A DNA stretch of 8,342 nucleotides, taken from positions 1 to 8,342 of the forward strand of contig CAVFUK010000156.1 of the NCBI GenBank assembly GCA_963625535.1, in the 5' to 3' direction. A program made the translations under genes and the position numbers. The DNA is from Phocaeicola_A sp963625535 (GTDB taxonomy: Bacteria; Bacteroidota; Bacteroidia; Bacteroidales; Bacteroidaceae). The notes beneath the pieces are model-generated. The model was not told the DNA's origin. It did no database searches and worked only from the letters and a program-made list of their open reading frames with translations. How positions within the stretch are numbered: position 1 is the stretch's first letter; each line of letters begins with the position of its first letter. Of this stretch, positions 5,921 to 8,342 are shown piece after piece.

Positions 5921-6571
5921 ATGAGTTCGCAAAAGAATGTGCTTGAGGCTATATTAAACAGTCCTCGTTCTGTCTTCAATGTGCAATCATTGAGGATGCT
6001 GACGGAATGTGAGGACAGCCAAAAGCTGACCAAGTCGCTCCACTATTACATCAAAGAGGGCAAGATACGCAATCCTCGAAGGGGCATCTACACGAAAACC
6101 ACGTACGATGAGCGGGAGATGGCTTGCGCCATTTTCCGCCCGAGTTACATTTCGTTGGAGTATGTGCTTCAGCGATGTGGTGTGGTGTTTCAATATGACG
6201 ACACCATCACCTGTGTAAGCTACCTGAACCGAACCGTAGAGGTTGACGGGAAGACCTATCAGTTCCGTATCATCAAGCCAGAGTTATGGATTGGCATGGA
6301 TGGCATAGAACAACATGACAACATGCTGACAGCCACGCCTGAACGCGCATTTCTCGATATGGTGTACCTCAGCGCCGGCAACTGTTACTTCGACAACCTG
6401 CACCCTCTCGACAAGTCATCGGTCAAGCGGCTTTTGCCTCTCTATCGGTCAAACATATTGTCGGAGAGAGTCTCCGAACTGCTTAATATAAACAATAATG
6501 GACAAGAACAGACACAAGCTCTATATGGCTCAGATTCTCGGTCTGATATTCAAAGACAAGGATCTCTGTAA
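5921..6571 (+). CDS. AbiEi-like antitoxin and transcriptional repressor (type IV TA)
   Basis: The 216-residue protein has the layout of AbiEi/COG5340 antitoxins. An N-terminal winged-helix domain (about 1-60) ends in a basic wing, GKIRNPRRGIYTK. The family block PSYISLEYVLQRCGV follows near 76-90. A beta-rich middle part contains TITCVSYLNRTVEVDGK, and a late TPERAFLDMVYLS motif sits near 139-151. In characterised systems this protein represses the operon through the N-terminal domain and neutralises the toxin through the C-terminal domain. The gene precedes the AbiEii-like toxin, and its last 74 nt overlap it in another frame. The final 25 or so residues (from INNNGQ) are polar and look unlike a family C-terminus. 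In the +1 frame a TAA occurs at 6489-6491, so the ancestral gene may have ended there and been extended by a small indel. Confidence 0.85.
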   Translation: MSSQKNVLEAILNSPRSVFNVQSLRMLTECEDSQKLTKSLHYYIKEGKIRNPRRGIYTKTTYDEREMACAIFRPSYISLEYVLQRCGVVFQYDDTITCVSYLNRTVEVDGKTYQFRIIKPELWIGMDGIEQHDNMLTATPERAFLDMVYLSAGNCYFDNLHPLDKSSVKRLLPLYRSNILSERVSELLNINNNGQEQTQALYGSDSRSDIQRQGSL

Positions 6572-7211
6572 GGTTCTAGCATTCAAGGGAGGAACTTCAC
6601 TGATGTTCTTTCATAATCTCAACCGGTTCTCTACGGATTTGGATTTCAACCTCCTCAACCCGGAGATGCTTGACTTGGTGTACGATAAAGTAAGAACCAT
6701 TCTGACGCGATTCGGAACGATTGACGATGAAGCGAAGAAACTTTATGGTCCGGTGCTTGTACTGAACTACGGCAAAGGCGAACGAATGCTGAAGGTAGAA
6801 ATATCCACTCGACAATATCCGAACCATTATGAAATGCGTTCATTGGCCGGTACAGACATTCGCGTGATGACTATGCCCGACATGTTTGCCCATAAATTAT
6901 GTGCGATGGGCGAACGTCTCTCGCCACGTGACATCTTCGACGTTTGTTTTTTCTTGCAGAATCATACGGAGATAAATGAGGAGATCGTTAGGCTAAGAAC
7001 CGATAAAAGCGTAAGTGAATATGCCTCTTGGTGCGCAGAGCGTGTGCGCGAGGCAAGTCCAAAGTTGTTGATGCAAGGACTTGGAGAGGTTCTTAACGAT
7101 GCAAAAACAAAGACCTTTGTCAAAAGCAAGCTCATTGACGAGACGGCCTCTGCACTTGAGTTGTTCGCCGCCTTTCCTTTGACAACAGGCCTGTCCTCAC
7201 CCGCTGAATAA
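6498..7211 (+). CDS. AbiEii-like nucleotidyltransferase toxin (DUF1814)
   Basis: The 237-residue protein belongs to the AbiEii/AbiGii (DUF1814) nucleotidyltransferase family. Motif I is FKGGTSL (G31-G32) leading to STDLD, with catalytic acids D47 and D49. LKVEIS supplies the third acid, E101. The later block HKLCAMGERLSPRDIFDV carries K133, R140, R144, D145 and D148, matching the K-R-RD-D motif of the family. All key residues are intact, so it should be active. Toxins of this family are nucleotidyltransferases that stop growth, and in the mycobacterial MenT relatives they modify tRNA; the target here is unknown. Modules of this type can protect against phage by abortive infection. The ATG at 6498 gives the usual 30-residue distance to GGT, and an in-frame TAA at 6489-6491 rules out a longer form. 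A terminator follows the stop after 2 nt. Confidence 0.9.
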   Translation: MDKNRHKLYMAQILGLIFKDKDLCKVLAFKGGTSLMFFHNLNRFSTDLDFNLLNPEMLDLVYDKVRTILTRFGTIDDEAKKLYGPVLVLNYGKGERMLKVEISTRQYPNHYEMRSLAGTDIRVMTMPDMFAHKLCAMGERLSPRDIFDVCFFLQNHTEINEEIVRLRTDKSVSEYASWCAERVREASPKLLMQGLGEVLNDAKTKTFVKSKLIDETASALELFAAFPLTTGLSSPAE

Positions 7212-7213
7212 CG

Positions 7214-7257
7214 GAAAGAAGCTCCCCTCGCGGTGGAGGGAGCTTCTTTCTGTTTAT
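7214..7257 (+). terminator. Strong intrinsic terminator of the AbiE operon
   Basis: GAAAGAAGCTCCC (7214-7226) and GGGAGCTTCTTTC (7238-7250) are perfect 13-bp arms around an 11-nt loop, followed by TGTTTATTAT. It begins 2 nt after the toxin stop codon. The stem is symmetrical and could also stop minus-strand transcripts from the LRR gene. Confidence 0.85.
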
Positions 7258-7290
7258 TATCGCGAGCCTCATGAGAGGGGCGAATGGGAG

Positions 7291-7307
7291 CTATTCTAAT
7301 AGAATAG
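7291..7307. repeat. Inverted repeat after the LRR gene stop
   Basis: CTATTCTA (7291-7298) and TAGAATAG (7300-7307) are perfect complements around one base. In RNA a 6-bp stem with the 5-nt loop TAATA would form. The site lies 12 bp beyond the minus-strand LRR stop codon, so it may help end that transcript, though the stem is weak and A/T-rich. Confidence 0.4.
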
Positions 7308-7318
7308 ACATCACTTGC

Positions 7319-8342
7319 TTAGTTGGCGGCTTGTAAGGTCAAGTACTCAAAAGCTTCAATTGACCAGGATTGCTCGAACAGGCCCTCGATGGTGGTGTTC
7401 GCTACCTTTACAGTAATTTTGCCATAATCATCGAGACTATAGCCATACCAAAATTTCGTGTCCAAAGTCGGCACCTCATCTGAATTTTTATATTCGTAAG
7501 CGCTTAAATCTATGGTCTTAAGTGAAGAACAACTTGCGAAAGCATATCCACCTATTGAGCTTAGATTGCCCTCGACAGTAATGGTTGCCAGACTTGTGCA
7601 GCCAGAGAAAGCCTGTTCACCGATTGCGATATTGCTACCTTTAAACGTGACGGAGGTCAACCCAGTACACCCCATGAACGATTGTTTTCCTACGGAGGTG
7701 ATATGGCTCGGCAGGGTCAAGGTTGTCAACTTAGTACAACCAGAGAAGCAATAATTCGGAACGGCTGTCATGCCTTTAGGCAGTGTCACCGACACTAAGT
7801 TACCCGTAAAGTTATTCGACTCAAACTTTAACCCACTCTTTAAGTCTTCAGCCATAGTAACGTCGTACAAGTTAACGGATGTGATCGGCCAATCGTAGCC
7901 AAAGCCTAGCGAACAAACTACCCCCCAATCATCCGCATTAAGGGGTCCGTTAATCGTCAATGCCGTTTCGCTGCCCAGAGCTGCGGTAACCACATCCGCA
8001 TGTCCTGTGAGTTGGCCTACGGCATTGGTGTAGACGGTATGGGTAGCAGCGTCGGCGTATGGATAGGCTTGTATGGTCACATTATTTTTAAGATAGCTTT
8101 GCCACGAGCCAGTGGCAGCTTCGAACTTCTTCTTGGTAGCATCGTCCTTCACTATCACCGTGACTTTCTTGGCGGAAGAAAACGACGTTTCATTTATGGT
8201 GGGTACGTCGTCGTTAGCCGTCAGGTCCAACGTCAAGGTGCCACAATCCGCAAAGGACTGTACTCCGATCGAAGAGATTTTACCCTTGCAGATAACCGAT
8301 TCCAAAGTAGTGTTCTTCCAGAACGCTCCCTTGGGAATAGCC
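7319..8342 (-). CDS. BspA-like leucine-rich repeat (LRR_5) surface protein, C-terminal part
   Basis: The frame stays open to the right edge, so the start lies outside the window and only about 341 C-terminal residues are visible. They contain LRR_5/BspA-type repeats of about 23 residues with the pattern I-x-x-x-A/S-F-x-x-C-x-x-L-x-x-I/V-x-L. Examples are SVGKQSFMGCTGLTSVTF, AIGEQAFSGCTSLATITV and SIGGYAFASCSSLKTIDL, with IPKGAFWKNTTLESV at the edge. An interruption of about 110 residues without clear repeats (KDDATKKKFEAATGSWQSYL and beyond) separates two repeat blocks. BspA-like proteins of oral and gut Bacteroidales and of some parasites are cell-surface or secreted adhesins that bind host proteins or other bacteria. 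The C-terminus ends in YLTLQAAN with no obvious type IX secretion sorting domain. An apparent TTG start at 8305 is internal. Signal sequence and promoter cannot be judged. Confidence 0.85.
   Translation of the reverse strand, partial: AIPKGAFWKNTTLESVICKGKISSIGVQSFADCGTLTLDLTANDDVPTINETSFSSAKKVTVIVKDDATKKKFEAATGSWQSYLKNNVTIQAYPYADAATHTVYTNAVGQLTGHADVVTAALGSETALTINGPLNADDWGVVCSLGFGYDWPITSVNLYDVTMAEDLKSGLKFESNNFTGNLVSVTLPKGMTAVPNYCFSGCTKLTTLTLPSHITSVGKQSFMGCTGLTSVTFKGSNIAIGEQAFSGCTSLATITVEGNLSSIGGYAFASCSSLKTIDLSAYEYKNSDEVPTLDTKFWYGYSLDDYGKITVKVANTTIEGLFEQSWSIEAFEYLTLQAAN

Overview
The window looks like a chromosome segment of a Bacteroidales bacterium, most likely from the Prevotella/Bacteroides side of the order. 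Three things suggest this: several start sites are preceded by the Bacteroidetes-type -7 promoter element TAnnTTTG, recognisable Shine-Dalgarno sequences are largely absent, and the gene families are typical of gut or oral Bacteroidales (GH97 glycosidase, DUF234-type ATPase, BspA-like leucine-rich repeat protein, AbiE pair). The genus is an inference.

Layout from left to right. Bases 1-366 are non-coding and rich in repeats: five tandem 22-23 bp units centred on the palindrome ACAAYCGGTTGT, then two hairpin-forming inverted repeats with AGCCAAATCG arms, then a promoter. Next, on the + strand, is an ATPase with a C-terminal PD-(D/E)XK-like nuclease motif (367-1791). It converges with a three-gene minus-strand operon that reads, in transcription order, GH97 alpha-glycosidase (5134-3152), six-helix DUF308/HdeD-like membrane protein (3146-2514) and Nudix hydrolase (2511-1939). 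The junctions in this operon are only 5 and 2 nt. The GH97 gene and a + strand histidine phosphatase (5233-5748) diverge from a compact region in which two TAnnTTTG promoters facing opposite ways are interleaved.

Bases 5921-7211 carry a two-gene AbiE-type (type IV) toxin-antitoxin module: an AbiEi-like winged-helix antitoxin/repressor and an AbiEii-like nucleotidyltransferase toxin. A strong promoter and three GTAACC half-sites, probably the autoregulatory operator, lie upstream, and a 13-bp-stem terminator lies downstream. The two coding regions overlap by 74 nt, which is unusually long. The right edge holds the C-terminal part of a minus-strand BspA-like LRR surface protein that continues beyond the window.

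The GH97-DUF308-Nudix cluster is probably housekeeping or glycan metabolism. The AbiE module and the LRR gene look like accessory DNA and are visibly more A/T-rich than the operon to their left. I found no clear undescribed multi-gene system. The best leads are the modular palindromic repeats in front of the ATPase-nuclease gene and the operator/overlap arrangement of the AbiE module.
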